From the NCBI GenBank assembly GCA_019244165.1, contig JAFATA010000031.1, forward strand, positions 39,428 through 103,427: DNA of 64,000 bases, given 5' to 3'. Under the pieces are notes generated by a model. The model was not told the origin of the DNA. It saw nothing but the letters and a program-made list of their open reading frames with translations, and did not search any database. Positions 54,360-63,800 of the stretch are shown piece after piece. A program made the position numbers and the translations under genes. This stretch comes from Pseudonocardiales bacterium. Its GTDB lineage: Bacteria; Actinomycetota; Actinomycetes; Mycobacteriales; Pseudonocardiaceae. Every line of letters starts with the position of its first letter. Positions within the stretch are counted from its first letter, which is position 1.

Positions 54360-54620
54360 TCACTCAGCCGCCGGCTCGTACATCTGCTCGATCTCTTTCT
54401 TGAGCAATGGCCAGTCCGATACCGGGATCGGCTCAGCGTCAAGTATCCGGCGCGCCGCCTCAGATCGATCAGGTCCTTCGTCGGGAAATGCCGCATCGAT
54501 CGCCTCCCGGACGATGGTCGCGACGGAAGCACCTCGGCGTCGGGCAACTCGCTCAAGGCGTGCGTAGCGATCCTCGTCAAGCAAGATCTGGAGCCGACGG
54601 GTTAACGCAGACATGCTCAT
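54360..54620 (-). CDS. vapB: Ribbon-helix-helix antitoxin (VapB-like)
   Basis: 86 residues from ATG 54620 (ATG 54614 is an alternative). The RHH fold is LTRRLQILLDEDRYARLERVARRRGASVATIVREAID in outline (RLQILLDEDRYARLE, GASVATIVREAI). The C-terminal tail (WPLLKKEIEQMYE) should embrace the PIN toxin. Immediately upstream is a repeat/inverted-repeat cluster likely to be its own operator. Confidence 0.88.
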   Translation of the reverse strand: MSMSALTRRLQILLDEDRYARLERVARRRGASVATIVREAIDAAFPDEGPDRSEAARRILDAEPIPVSDWPLLKKEIEQMYEPAAE

Positions 54621-54639
54621 ACTGTAGCATGCTCATGTC
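54612..54639. promoter_or_regulatory. Candidate VapB operator
   Basis: The block contains ATGCTCAT twice, 16 bp apart, and two nested inverted repeats, CATGCT-x8-AGCATG and ACATG..CATGT, overlapping the vapB start codons. This is the expected place for autorepression by a VapB-VapC complex. Confidence 0.5.
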
Positions 54640-54663
54640 GGATCTTAGACTGCCGCGCTGCCG

Positions 54664-55779
54664 CTAGCGCACGTGGGAAGGCACGAAGGGGGGTGTGATG
54701 ACCTCGCAGGGCAGCGCCCGGCCGCGGACGTCGACCTCGACGCGATCCCCCCGCGTCACGGCGGGATCGAGCAGGGCCAGCGCGATACCGGTGCGCAAGG
54801 TGGGGGAGAAGGTGCCCGAGGTGGTCTGTCCCACCGGCGCACCCGTCGTGGAGTGCACGGTCATGTGCGGCCGCGGCACCCCGCGCCCGGTGGCGCGCAG
54901 CCCGCGCAGCCGCCGGGACGGGCCGCGCTCCCGCTCGGCAAGCAGCGCCTGGCGTCCCCAGAAGGCTGGCTTGCCCCAGCCGATCGCCCAGGAGAGCCCA
55001 CCCTGCAGCGGGGTGATCTCCCGGCTCAGATCCTGACCGTGCAGCGGGTAACCCATCTCGGTGCGCAGGGTGTCCCGGGCCCCCAGCCCGCACGCGCGCC
55101 CACCGAGCGGGCCGGCAGCGGCCAGCAGCGCAGCCCACAGGTCAGGCGCGTGCTCCCAGGACGGCAACAGCTCATAGCCACGTTCACCGGTGTAGCCGGT
55201 GCGCCCCACCCGCACCCGCGCACCGTCATGATGGGCATCGGTGAAGGCCATGTAGTCGATGTCGGCCACGGTCGCCCCAAGACCCAACCCCACCGCGGCG
55301 AGTAACTCAGCCGAGCGGGGCCCCTGCACCGCGAGCACCGCATACTCCTGGTGCTGATCGGTCACCGTCACCGCTGGCGGCGCCGCGGCGGCCAGCCGGT
55401 GAGCGACCTCGCTGGCGTTAGCGGCATTCGGCACGCAGAACACCTGGTCCGGGCCGACCAGGTAAGCGATCAGATCGTCCACCACGCCGCCGTCCTCGGC
55501 GCAGCACAGGGTGTACTGGGCCCGTCCCGGGCCGATCTTCGCGAGATCGGCGGAGAGGCAGGAGTTGACGAACTCGGCGGCTCCCGGACCGGTGACGCTG
55601 ATCTTGCCGAGGTGCGTGACGTCGAACACGCCGACGGCCTCGCGCACCACGGTGTGCTCGGCGACGACGCCTCCACCGGGGTAGCTGATCGGCATCTCCC
55701 AGCCGCCGAATACCCCGAGGCTGGCTCCAGCCTCAACGTGAGAGGAATGCAGGGGTCCGCGGTGCGGATTGGTGCTCAC
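54664..55779 (-). CDS. gcvT: Aminomethyltransferase, glycine cleavage T protein
   Basis: 371 residues. It moves the methylene group from lipoyl-GcvH to tetrahydrofolate. Motifs: [27 protein letters not shown] in outline, [20 protein letters not shown] (catalytic Asp in FDVTHLGK), [46 protein letters not shown] and [19 protein letters not shown]. It sits 45 kb from gcvP/gcvH and diverges from pepA, with 102 bp between starts. Confidence 0.95.
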   Translation of the reverse strand: MSTNPHRGPLHSSHVEAGASLGVFGGWEMPISYPGGGVVAEHTVVREAVGVFDVTHLGKISVTGPGAAEFVNSCLSADLAKIGPGRAQYTLCCAEDGGVVDDLIAYLVGPDQVFCVPNAANASEVAHRLAAAAPPAVTVTDQHQEYAVLAVQGPRSAELLAAVGLGLGATVADIDYMAFTDAHHDGARVRVGRTGYTGERGYELLPSWEHAPDLWAALLAAAGPLGGRACGLGARDTLRTEMGYPLHGQDLSREITPLQGGLSWAIGWGKPAFWGRQALLAERERGPSRRLRGLRATGRGVPRPHMTVHSTTGAPVGQTTSGTFSPTLRTGIALALLDPAVTRGDRVEVDVRGRALPCEVITPPFVPSHVR

Positions 55780-55881
55780 GGCTGTGGAACGCTACCTCCA
55801 GGGGCAGCACTCACCACCCCCGACTGAAGCATTTCCCGCACCCGGCCCGATCAGCCCAGCCAGATCAGCAAGGAGATTACC

Positions 55882-57396
55882 GTGACCACCCCGACGCTGG
55901 GCCCGACGCTGGGCCTCACGGATGCCGCAGTGACTACCGCGACCGTCGATGCCCTCGTGGTGGGGACCATGTCCGGTACGGAGGGTCCCCAGCTCCTCCC
56001 CGGCAGTGAGGAGGTGGAGGCGGCCTTCGACGGGGCGCTCACCGGCCTGTTGGCGTTGCTGGGTGCCCGCGGCAAGGTCGACGAGGTGATCAAGATTCCC
56101 ACCCGCGGAGCCATCAGTGCCCCGCTGCTGGTCGCCACCGGTCTCGGCGCGGTCAAGGGCCAGCCCACCAGCGAGCAAGTGCGCCGGGCCGCTGGGGCAG
56201 CCTCCCGGGCGCTGTCGGGCACCTCTCATGCGATCACCACGTTGTCCCGGATCGATCTGGCTGCCGCCGTGGAAGGCACCGTCCTGGGCAGCTATGCGTT
56301 CACCAGCTACCGGTCCCACAGCAACCAGGCCCAGAAGAACGACAAGCCACTGGGCCAGATGGACCTGTCCGTGCCGGCGGCCGACGACGGTGGGGCACGG
56401 CAGAGCCTTGCCCGGGCCCTCGCCATTGTCGAATCTGTCACGGCCGCGCGTGACCTGGTGAACACACCGCCCAATGACCTCTACCCGGCCTCGTTCGCTG
56501 ATCGCGCCGTCACTATGGCGCGCTCGGCCGGGTTGCACACCGAGGTGCTCGATGAGCAGGCGCTGCGGCGGGAGGGTTACGGCGGCATCCTCGGCGTCGG
56601 CGGCGGTTCCTCGCGCCCGCCGCGGCTGGTCCGGCTGCATTACGCCCCGGCCGAGCCGAGGGCGAAGGTGGCTCTGATCGGCAAGGGGGTTACCTTCGAC
56701 ACTGGCGGGATCTCGATCAAGCCGGCGGCGAAGATGGAAGAGATGACCATGGATATGGCGGGCGCGGCGGCGGTCATCGTCACCGCGGTGCTCGCCGCCC
56801 GGCTGGAGCTGCCGGTGGAGGTGATCGCCACCGTGCCGATGGCCGAGAACATGCCCTCGGCGACCGCCTACCGACCCGGGGACGTCCTCACGATGTACGG
56901 CGGCACCACCGTCGAGGTGCTCAACACCGATGCCGAGGGGCGGCTGATTCTCGCCGACGCGCTGGTCCGCGCCGCGCAAGACGCTCCGGACTATCTCATC
57001 GATGCCGCCACCCTGACCGGTGCCCAGGTCGTTGCGCTGGGTAACCGCACCCCGGGAATCATGGGCACCCCGCAGTTCCGCGACCGGGTCACCGCGATCT
57101 CCCAGGAGGTCGGGGAGAACGGGTGGGCCATGCCGCTGCCCGAACACCTGCGGTCGGATCTGGATTCCAAACTCGCGGACATCGCCAACGTGGCGAGCCA
57201 CCGCTGGGGCGGCATGCTCGCCGCCGGGGTGTTCCTGTCCGAGTTCGTCCCCGATGACATCCCCTGGGCTCATCTGGACATCGCGGGCCCGGCCTACAAC
57301 GCCGGCTCGCCGTGGGGGTACACCGGCAAGGGCGGCACCGGGGTACCGGTACGCACCCTGGCCGCAGTCCTCGCCGACATCGCCGAACGGGGCTGA
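55882..57396 (+). CDS. pepA: Leucyl aminopeptidase, M17
   Basis: 504 residues from GTG 55882, preceded by AAGGAGA. Two-zinc M17 peptidase: VALIGKGVTFDTGGISIKPAAKMEEM (Lys and Asp ligands), MDMAGAAAVI, MAENMPSATAYRPGDVLTMYGG and EVLNTDAEGRLILADAL (NTDAEGRL signature). It releases N-terminal residues from peptides in the cytosol and often binds glutathione-like thiol peptides. Position matches Rv2213. Ends 4 bp from the convergent small gene. Confidence 0.95.
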   Translation: MTTPTLGPTLGLTDAAVTTATVDALVVGTMSGTEGPQLLPGSEEVEAAFDGALTGLLALLGARGKVDEVIKIPTRGAISAPLLVATGLGAVKGQPTSEQVRRAAGAASRALSGTSHAITTLSRIDLAAAVEGTVLGSYAFTSYRSHSNQAQKNDKPLGQMDLSVPAADDGGARQSLARALAIVESVTAARDLVNTPPNDLYPASFADRAVTMARSAGLHTEVLDEQALRREGYGGILGVGGGSSRPPRLVRLHYAPAEPRAKVALIGKGVTFDTGGISIKPAAKMEEMTMDMAGAAAVIVTAVLAARLELPVEVIATVPMAENMPSATAYRPGDVLTMYGGTTVEVLNTDAEGRLILADALVRAAQDAPDYLIDAATLTGAQVVALGNRTPGIMGTPQFRDRVTAISQEVGENGWAMPLPEHLRSDLDSKLADIANVASHRWGGMLAAGVFLSEFVPDDIPWAHLDIAGPAYNAGSPWGYTGKGGTGVPVRTLAAVLADIAERG

Positions 57397-57399
57397 TCC

Positions 57400-57735
57400 T
57401 TAAGGCTCGTCACGTTCGCGCCGCGCGCGCTGGCGGGCGGTGTAGTCCCGCATTCGTTGCGGGTAGCCGACCAGAGAGACGTCGTAGACCGGGATGCTCA
57501 GTCGCTTGCCCAACCGCCGGGCTCCTTGGCCACCGTTGATCCTGCGGCGAGTCCACTCACCGTCGTGTGCCACCAGCACAACAGTGGTCTCGGTGACCGT
57601 GGTCCGGGGCTCGACAAACGCCTCCACTCCCCGATGGGACGCGCCCCACTGCTCGAGGTAGTCCAGGTCCGCGTCGGAGGCACCACGCCTCATCCCGGGG
57701 CGCTGCCTGCCCAGGAGCCGGTCCAGCACACCCAC
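57400..57735 (-). CDS. Conserved actinobacterial hypothetical protein
   Basis: 111 residues. It starts MGVLDRLLGRQRPGMRRG, then DLDYLEQWGASHRGVEAFVEPRTTVTETTVVLVAHDGEWTRRRI in outline, and ends GKRLSIPVYDVSLVGYPQRMRDY with an Arg-rich tail. Homologues near pepA in actinomycetes are often labelled oxidoreductase without evidence. No nucleotide-binding motif is visible. Convergent with pepA and divergent from lpd. Confidence 0.75.
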   Translation of the reverse strand: MGVLDRLLGRQRPGMRRGASDADLDYLEQWGASHRGVEAFVEPRTTVTETTVVLVAHDGEWTRRRINGGQGARRLGKRLSIPVYDVSLVGYPQRMRDYTARQRARRERDEP

Positions 57736-57913
57736 CTCGGCACCTCCTCCGCCACCGGACTTCCCGGCGGTCCTGCCAGCTCAACGTACGTGCCAGGGCA
57801 ACTGCTCCGCAGCACCGCGGGCTCGCCCAGGTCGTCGGCGCACCGGGTGTGATGACAAGATGGCCGTGGTGTCCAACCCACGTTACCGACGTTTGTTCCA
57901 AGGAGCGTCTGAA

Positions 57914-59314
57914 GTGACCAGCACGTCAGCGACCAGCAGGTCAGCGACAGATCCCTCCGCCGACCTGGTGATCCTCGGTGGCGGCTCGGGCGGTTACGCC
58001 TGCGCGCTGCGCGCTGCCCAGCTGGGTCTGTCCGTCGTCCTGGTGGAGAAGGACAAGCTGGGCGGCACCTGCCTGCACCGCGGCTGCATCCCCACCAAGG
58101 CGCTGCTGCAAGCCGCCGAGGTGGCCGACGCCGCTCGGGACGGCCACCAGTTCGGGGTGAAAACCGCGCTGGAGAGCATCGACATGGCGGGGGTCAACAA
58201 GTACAAGGACGGCGTCGTCGCCAAGATGTTCAAGGGCCTGCAGGGGTTGGTGTCCTCCCGGGGAATCAGCTATGTCGAGGGCACCGGCAGGTTCCTGGCC
58301 CCGAACGTCGTCGCCGTCGACGGGCAGCGCTACACCGGGCGCGCCGTCGTGCTGGCGACCGGTTCCTATGCCAGATCCCTGCCCGATCTGGAGATCGGCG
58401 GCCGGTTCATCACCAGTGACCAGGCGTTGACTCTGGACTACCTGCCGCAGCGTGTGGTGGTGCTGGGCGGCGGCGTGATCGGAGCCGAGTTCGCCAGCGT
58501 GTGGCGCTCCTTCGGCGCCGAGGTGACCATCGTGGAGGCGCTGCCCCGGCTGCTGCCGACCGAAGACGACTTCTGCTCCAAGCAACTGGAGCGAGCATTC
58601 CGCCGCCGCGGGATCACGTTCCGGACCGGGGTGCGCTTCACCGGCGCGAACCAGTCCGACTCCGGGGTCACGGTGAGCGTGGAGTCAGGGGAGCAGTTCG
58701 AGGCCGATCTGCTGCTGGTCGCCGTCGGCCGGGGGCCGAACACCGCGGACGCCGGGTACGCCGAGGCCGGCGTACGGATGGAACGCGGCTTCGTACTCAC
58801 CGACGAGCGGCTACGCACCAACCTCCCCGGGGTATACGCACTAGGGGACATCGTGCCCGGGCCGCAGCTGGCGCACCGCGGATTCGCCCAGGGCATCTTT
58901 CTCGCCGAGGACATCGCTGGGCGCAACCCGACCCCCATCGACGAGGACGGCATCCCGCGGGTGACCTACTGCGAACCGCAGGTGGCCTCGGTCGGGCTCA
59001 CCGAGGCGCAGGCCAGGGACCGGCACGGTGAGATCGAGACGGTGACTTACGACTTGGCTGGCAATGGCCGCAGCCAGATCTTGCAGACCAGGGGCGCGAT
59101 CAAGCTGGTACGCGCCAAGAACGGCCCAGTCCTGGGGGTGCACATGGTCGGCGACCGAGTTGGCGAACTGGTCGGTGAGGCCCAGCTGATCGTCAACTGG
59201 GAGGCCTATCCGGAGGATGTCGCGGCGCTGGTGCATGCCCACCCGACGCAGAACGAGGCGCTCGGCGAGGCGCATCTCGCCTTGGCCGGCAAGCCACTGC
59301 ATGCACACGGCTGA
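57914..59314 (+). CDS. lpd: Dihydrolipoyl dehydrogenase
   Basis: 466 residues from GTG 57914 (AAGGAG 9 nt upstream). FAD site DLVILGGGSGGYACALRAAQLG, redox disulfide GGTCLHRGCIPTKALLQ, NAD site VVVLGGGVIGAEFASVW, second FAD site GVYALGDIVPG and C-terminal active base HAHPTQNEALGEAH. It reoxidises dihydrolipoyl groups of SucB/DlaT and of GcvH. Next to sucB here; in M. tuberculosis lpdC is elsewhere, but the sucB place is the same. Confidence 0.95.
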   Translation: MTSTSATSRSATDPSADLVILGGGSGGYACALRAAQLGLSVVLVEKDKLGGTCLHRGCIPTKALLQAAEVADAARDGHQFGVKTALESIDMAGVNKYKDGVVAKMFKGLQGLVSSRGISYVEGTGRFLAPNVVAVDGQRYTGRAVVLATGSYARSLPDLEIGGRFITSDQALTLDYLPQRVVVLGGGVIGAEFASVWRSFGAEVTIVEALPRLLPTEDDFCSKQLERAFRRRGITFRTGVRFTGANQSDSGVTVSVESGEQFEADLLLVAVGRGPNTADAGYAEAGVRMERGFVLTDERLRTNLPGVYALGDIVPGPQLAHRGFAQGIFLAEDIAGRNPTPIDEDGIPRVTYCEPQVASVGLTEAQARDRHGEIETVTYDLAGNGRSQILQTRGAIKLVRAKNGPVLGVHMVGDRVGELVGEAQLIVNWEAYPEDVAALVHAHPTQNEALGEAHLALAGKPLHAHG

Positions 59315-59392
59315 TTGCCGCATACCGTCTACAACAGGCCACCCCCACGAACCCCCACAAGACCCAGGGAAGACGAGGAGTCGAGGCAACAG

Positions 59393-61087
59393 ATGGCATA
59401 CTCCGTGGCGATGCCTGCGCTCGGTGAGAGTGTCACTGAAGGGACGGTGACGCGCTGGCTCAAACAGGAAGGTGACACCGTCGACGTCGACGAACCCTTG
59501 GTCGAGGTGTCCACCGACAAGGTCGACACCGAGATCCCCTCCCCCGCGGCCGGCGTGTTGCAGCGGATCGTGGTGCCCGAAGACGAGACCGTCAAGGTCG
59601 GCGCGGAACTCGCTGTGATCGGTGAATCCTCTCCTCAGGCTGAAGCCCCCCAGCCCCAGTCGACGGAGCCCCAGTCGGCGCAGCCCCGGCCAGTGCCACC
59701 CGCGCAGCGGCCGGCCACCCCGCCCCGCGCGGGCTCCGGAACACCCGTGACCATGCCTGCGCTGGGTGAGAGCGTCACCTCCGGCACGGTCACCCGATGG
59801 CTTAAGCAGGTCGGTGACCCCGTCGACGCGGACGAGCCGCTCGTCGAGGTATCCACCGACAAAGTAGACACCGAGATCCCCTCCCCCGTCGCTGGCACCG
59901 TGCTGGAGATCGTCGTACCGCAAGACGAGACCGTCCCCATCGGCGCTGCCCTGGCCATGGTCGGTGACCGCGACGTCGCGACGTCGCCGCCTGCGCCAGA
60001 TCAGCCCGAGCGGCCCACCGAGCCTGCTCCAGCATCCGAGCGCGCTCCAGCATCCGAGTCCGGCGAGCCGCTCAGGGAGCACAGCGGCGCGCCGTACGTC
60101 ACGCCCCTGGTGCGCAAGCTTGCGGCCGAGCACGGTATCGACCTGTCGTTGGTCCAGGGCACCGGGGTTGGCGGCCGGATCCGCAAGCAGGACGTGCTCG
60201 CCGCCGTCGAAACGCCCGAACCCGAGCCAGAACCACAGCCCGAGCCGCTGGCATCGCAGCCACTGCCACCATCACAGCCCCCGATGCCGGCCATGCCCGC
60301 ACCAGAGCAGCAACGGCCGGCCGCCGTGGCGCCGCGTTCGGTCCAACCTACGGCGAGGGCCGCCGAGCTGCGCGGCCGGACCGAGAAGATGTCCCGGATG
60401 CGCAGCGTCATTGCCAAGCGGATGGTCGAGTCGCTCCAGATCTCCGCGCAGCTCACCACGGTGGTCGAGGCCGACATCACCCGTCTCGCGCGGCTGCGCG
60501 ATCGGGCCAAGCGGGACTTCGAGGCCAGAGAGGGCGTCAAGCTCTCGTTCCTGCCGTTCTTCGCCCAAGCCACCGTGGAGGCGCTCAAGCAGCACCCCAA
60601 GGTGAACGCCTCGATTGACACCGAGAAGGGTGAGATTACCTACCACGGCGCTGAGCATCTCGGTATTGCCGTGGACACCGAGCGCGGCCTGCTAGTGCCA
60701 GTGATCCACGACGCGGGTGACCTCAACATCGCCGGCCTGGCCCGGCGGATCGCCGACCTCGCCGAGCGGACCAGGACGAACAAGATCACCCCGGATGAGA
60801 TGAGCGGCGGCACGTTCACCCTCAGCAACACCGGCTCGCGCGGGGCGCTGTTTGACACCCCGATCATCTTGCAGCCGCAGGTGGGGATCCTCGGTACCGG
60901 TAGTGTGGTCAAGCGACCGGTGGTGCTCTCCGGCGAGGACGGAGACACCATCGCGGTTCGCTCGATCACCTACCTGGCGCTGTCCTACGACCACCGGCTG
61001 GTGGATGGTGCCGACGCCGCACGATTCCTCAACACCATCAAACAACACCTCACTGACGCCGCCTTCGAACGCGACTTAGGGCTTTAG
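59393..61087 (+). CDS. sucB: Dihydrolipoamide acyltransferase (E2), two lipoyl domains
   Basis: 564 residues from ATG 59393. Two nearly identical lipoyl domains, each with [18 protein letters not shown] and [15 protein letters not shown] (lipoyl Lys near residues 43 and 165), separated by Pro/Gln-rich linkers. A peripheral-subunit-binding domain follows ([32 protein letters not shown]), then the acyltransferase core with [17 protein letters not shown] and [17 protein letters not shown] (H-x3-DG). It matches Rv2215, which serves pyruvate dehydrogenase (DlaT) in M. tuberculosis despite the sucB name. It is downstream of lpd, 78 bp apart. Confidence 0.94.
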   Translation: MAYSVAMPALGESVTEGTVTRWLKQEGDTVDVDEPLVEVSTDKVDTEIPSPAAGVLQRIVVPEDETVKVGAELAVIGESSPQAEAPQPQSTEPQSAQPRPVPPAQRPATPPRAGSGTPVTMPALGESVTSGTVTRWLKQVGDPVDADEPLVEVSTDKVDTEIPSPVAGTVLEIVVPQDETVPIGAALAMVGDRDVATSPPAPDQPERPTEPAPASERAPASESGEPLREHSGAPYVTPLVRKLAAEHGIDLSLVQGTGVGGRIRKQDVLAAVETPEPEPEPQPEPLASQPLPPSQPPMPAMPAPEQQRPAAVAPRSVQPTARAAELRGRTEKMSRMRSVIAKRMVESLQISAQLTTVVEADITRLARLRDRAKRDFEAREGVKLSFLPFFAQATVEALKQHPKVNASIDTEKGEITYHGAEHLGIAVDTERGLLVPVIHDAGDLNIAGLARRIADLAERTRTNKITPDEMSGGTFTLSNTGSRGALFDTPIILQPQVGILGTGSVVKRPVVLSGEDGDTIAVRSITYLALSYDHRLVDGADAARFLNTIKQHLTDAAFERDLGL

Positions 61088-61253
61088 AAACGGGGGGCGC
61101 GCCTGTCCGGGACGCCGCCGCAGCTCACCTTGTTATTTTCTCGTTACGGCAACTCGTCTGTTCCCAGGTTCGGGTCCAGAACACGTAGCGCGGCGGCGGC
61201 CCCCGCCGTGGAGATTGCCCGTATCGTCGGTGGTGATGCCGCAGGGGGTGATC

Positions 61254-62543
61254 GTGGCCCACATCTTCATCAGTTATGCCACTGCGGACCGGCCCGTCGC
61301 CGAGGAGATCGCGGAGTGGCTGCGGGCAGCGGGTCACGAGCCGTTCCTCGACCATGACCTTCATGACGGGATTGGTGTTGGTGAGGACTGGAGGCAGCGC
61401 TTATATCGCGAGCTGCGCCAGGTTGATGCGGTTCTTGGCGTGGTGACGTCGTCATTTGTGGCGTCGAACTGGTGTTCTGCTGAGGTGGGAATCGCCGATG
61501 CACTGGGGTGCCGGCTGATGCCGGTGCGCGCGGAGGCCGGTGTGGTGCATCCGCTGATGTGGGATCTGCAGTACGCCGACTACCAGGCCGACCCCGACCA
61601 AGCCCGGGAGCGGGTGTTGCAGGCCATCTGGCTGCTGGAGGACGGTGCGGGGACGTGGCGGGAGGGCGAGAATCCCTTCCCGGGGTTAGAGGCCTTCACC
61701 GCAGCGTTCAGTCGAGTGTTTTTCGGTCGCGCGACGGAGGCCCGCGAGGTCGGTAACCGGTTACGCGCCAGGGGCGGCAGCGGGGGACTGTTGGCCCTTG
61801 TTGGGCCTTCGGGGTGTGGGAAGTCCTCGCTGCTTAACGCCGCGGTGGTGCCGCTGCTCGGTCGTGATCCGCTGCCCGAGCTGGCCCGGGTGTTGGCTGT
61901 TACGGCGACCCGGGTGGGGTTGGGGTGGTCGGCTAGCGAGGTGCGGGGCGTGCTGGAGGGTGGGGCCGATGGTTTACGGCGGGTGGCGGATGATCTGTTA
62001 GCGGCCGGCCCGGCCACCCACCAGGGGCTGGTGGTGCTGATCGATCAGGCTGAGGAGTTGTTCACCCGAACACCCCCGCAGGCCCGGCAGCGATTCGCTC
62101 ACCTGCTGGGTGAGGCTCTTGCCGGCCCCGTGCAGATGGTCGCGGCGATGCGTTCGGAGTTCCTCCCCCTGATTGGCCACACCGACGCGGTACTTGGGGT
62201 GGCGTTTTCCCCCGACGGACACACCCTAGCCACCACCAGCAACGATCAGACCGTGCGGCTGTGGGACCTCAGCGACCGAAACCAGCCCCACCCGCTGGGC
62301 GCACCCCTGATTGGCCACACCGACGCCGTGTACGGGGTGGCGTTTTCCCCCGACGGCCACAACACCCTGGCCACCACCAGTTTCGACCGGACCGTCCGGT
62401 TGTGGGATCTACCCCGCCTTGAGGCATTCCACGGCGATGAGGTGCACGAAGCCTGCCTCCGAGCCGGCGGACCGCTCGACAAACCAACCTGGGACCAGTA
62501 CGCCCCCGGTCTCAGCTACCAAGACACCTGCGCAAACCGCTGA
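61254..62543 (+). CDS. Shortened TIR-STAND-WD40 protein
   Basis: 429 residues from GTG 61254 (AGGGGG 5 nt upstream). TIR domain about 2-140: HIFISYATADRPVAEEIAEWL, DHDLHDGIGVGEDWRQRLY and SNWCSAEVGIADAL, with the Glu expected of NAD-cleaving TIRs. STAND-type P-loop follows: NPFPGLEAFTAAFSRVFFGR, ALVGPSGCGKSSLL (about 182-195) and GLVVLIDQAEELF (Walker B). After VAAMRSEFL the rest of the ATPase (about 250 residues in relatives) is missing and the frame passes directly into two WD40 repeats. It may be a deletion remnant that stays in frame. Typical relatives are thought to be anti-phage or conflict proteins. Confidence 0.75.
   Translation: MAHIFISYATADRPVAEEIAEWLRAAGHEPFLDHDLHDGIGVGEDWRQRLYRELRQVDAVLGVVTSSFVASNWCSAEVGIADALGCRLMPVRAEAGVVHPLMWDLQYADYQADPDQARERVLQAIWLLEDGAGTWREGENPFPGLEAFTAAFSRVFFGRATEAREVGNRLRARGGSGGLLALVGPSGCGKSSLLNAAVVPLLGRDPLPELARVLAVTATRVGLGWSASEVRGVLEGGADGLRRVADDLLAAGPATHQGLVVLIDQAEELFTRTPPQARQRFAHLLGEALAGPVQMVAAMRSEFLPLIGHTDAVLGVAFSPDGHTLATTSNDQTVRLWDLSDRNQPHPLGAPLIGHTDAVYGVAFSPDGHNTLATTSFDRTVRLWDLPRLEAFHGDEVHEACLRAGGPLDKPTWDQYAPGLSYQDTCANR
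62169..62411 (+). repeat. Two near-identical WD40-coding repeats
   Basis: Units at 62169-62269 and 62307-62411 share long identical runs (CTGATTGGCCACACCGACGC, GGGGTGGCGTTTTCCCCCGA, GCCACCACCAG). They encode LIGHTDAV.GVAFSPDGH..LATTS..TVRLWDL. The low divergence points to recent duplication or to what remains after loss of neighbouring units by recombination. Confidence 0.85.
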
Positions 62544-62568
62544 CTCAGCACCTACGCTCTCGCCGCAC

Positions 62569-63800
62569 GTGTGCCGCACCAGGATTACCCAACCAACCTC
62601 GACGTCGGCGATCGGTGCACGTGTCAGGATGATTCGGCGTCGTCGCGGGTTGAGCTTGGCTGTGGTGGCGGGGCTCGCCAAGATCACTAAGCAGTACCTG
62701 TCCCCGCTGGAACGGGGCCAGCGTGGTTTCAACCGGCGCGGCCTGATCGAGGACCTGGCCAACGCTCTGGGCTGCTCAGTGGCGGACCTGACCGGCCAAC
62801 CCTACCTCCCGCCCGACCGGACGTCGGCTGACGCGTTGACGACGCTGCCGAGTATCCGGCTGGGCGCTCAACGACTTCGGTCCCCTGGAGGTACCAGATC
62901 TGACGCCGCGCCCACCAGAGGAGTTGGCGAGCCTGGCTGAGCGGGCCAATGAGAGTTGCAGCCAAGCCGACTACACTCTGGCCGGTCACGAGGTGGGTGG
63001 TCTGCTCACGGAGTCACAGGCCAGCGCCTTGACCGTGGTTTCGGCCGAACGGGATCAGGCATTCACCACTGCGGTGACCGCGTGCTTCGTCGCCGGGGTG
63101 GTGTCCAGCCGCGCTGGCAACATCGACTTGGCGCTCACCGCGGCACGAAGGGGGTACGACCTCGCGCGGCAACACGGCGATCCGGCACTGGTTGGGTTCG
63201 CGTGCTGGTACTGGGCGTGCGAGCACGGGCGCACGGAGCAGGGCGCACACGGTGCTGTCGCAGGGGATCGACAATCTGACACCCGTGGTGCACTTGTCGG
63301 CTGTGGACACGCTGCCCGCAGAACTGGTCGGCATGATGCATCTTCAGCAAGCACGAACCGCAGCACGAGAGCGACGCGCGGACGACACGCACGCGCATCT
63401 CGACGAAGCGGCGAAGCTCGCGGAGCGGGTGGGTGAGTGCAACGGGATGCGACAGCACTTCGGGCCCACCAACGTCGCCGCGTGGCGGGTGTCGATCGGA
63501 GTGGAGCTAGCCGAGGGCGCCCACGCCTACGAACACGCCAGGACTCTCCCGATCGACATTGATGTGCTGGGCAGCCGTGAACGGCCATCGTCGCTGCACT
63601 TCGACCTTGCCCGTTTGCTTGCGCAAGAGGAAGGTCCCCGCGATGGGGATGCAATCCGGCACCTGGACACAGCCGACCGGATTGCGCCACAGCGGATCCG
63701 CAACGACCCGATCGCCCGGGAACTCCTCCTCGCTCTGGACCGCCGGGCCCCACGCCGGGTGTGGGAGCTGGACAGCCTACGTAACCGCTTTGGTATCTGA
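62569..63800 (+). pseudogene. XRE-type HTH regulator with TPR-like C-terminal part, two frameshifts
   Basis: Three frames together make one family member of about 400 residues. The first has the HTH: IGARVRMIRRRRGLSLAVVAGLAKITKQYL, seen as RRGLSLAVVAGLAKITKQYL, then LTGQPYLPPDR. The second has ALNDFGPLEVPDLTPRPPEEL, ALTAARRGYDLARQHGDPAL. The third has GARSRAHTVLSQGIDN, HFGPTNVAAWRVSIGVEL and the normal end RRVWELDSLRNRFGI. The first break is one extra G in GGG at 62862-62864; the second is a small deletion near 63215-63235. It lies just after the TIR gene and may once have controlled it. Confidence 0.8.
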
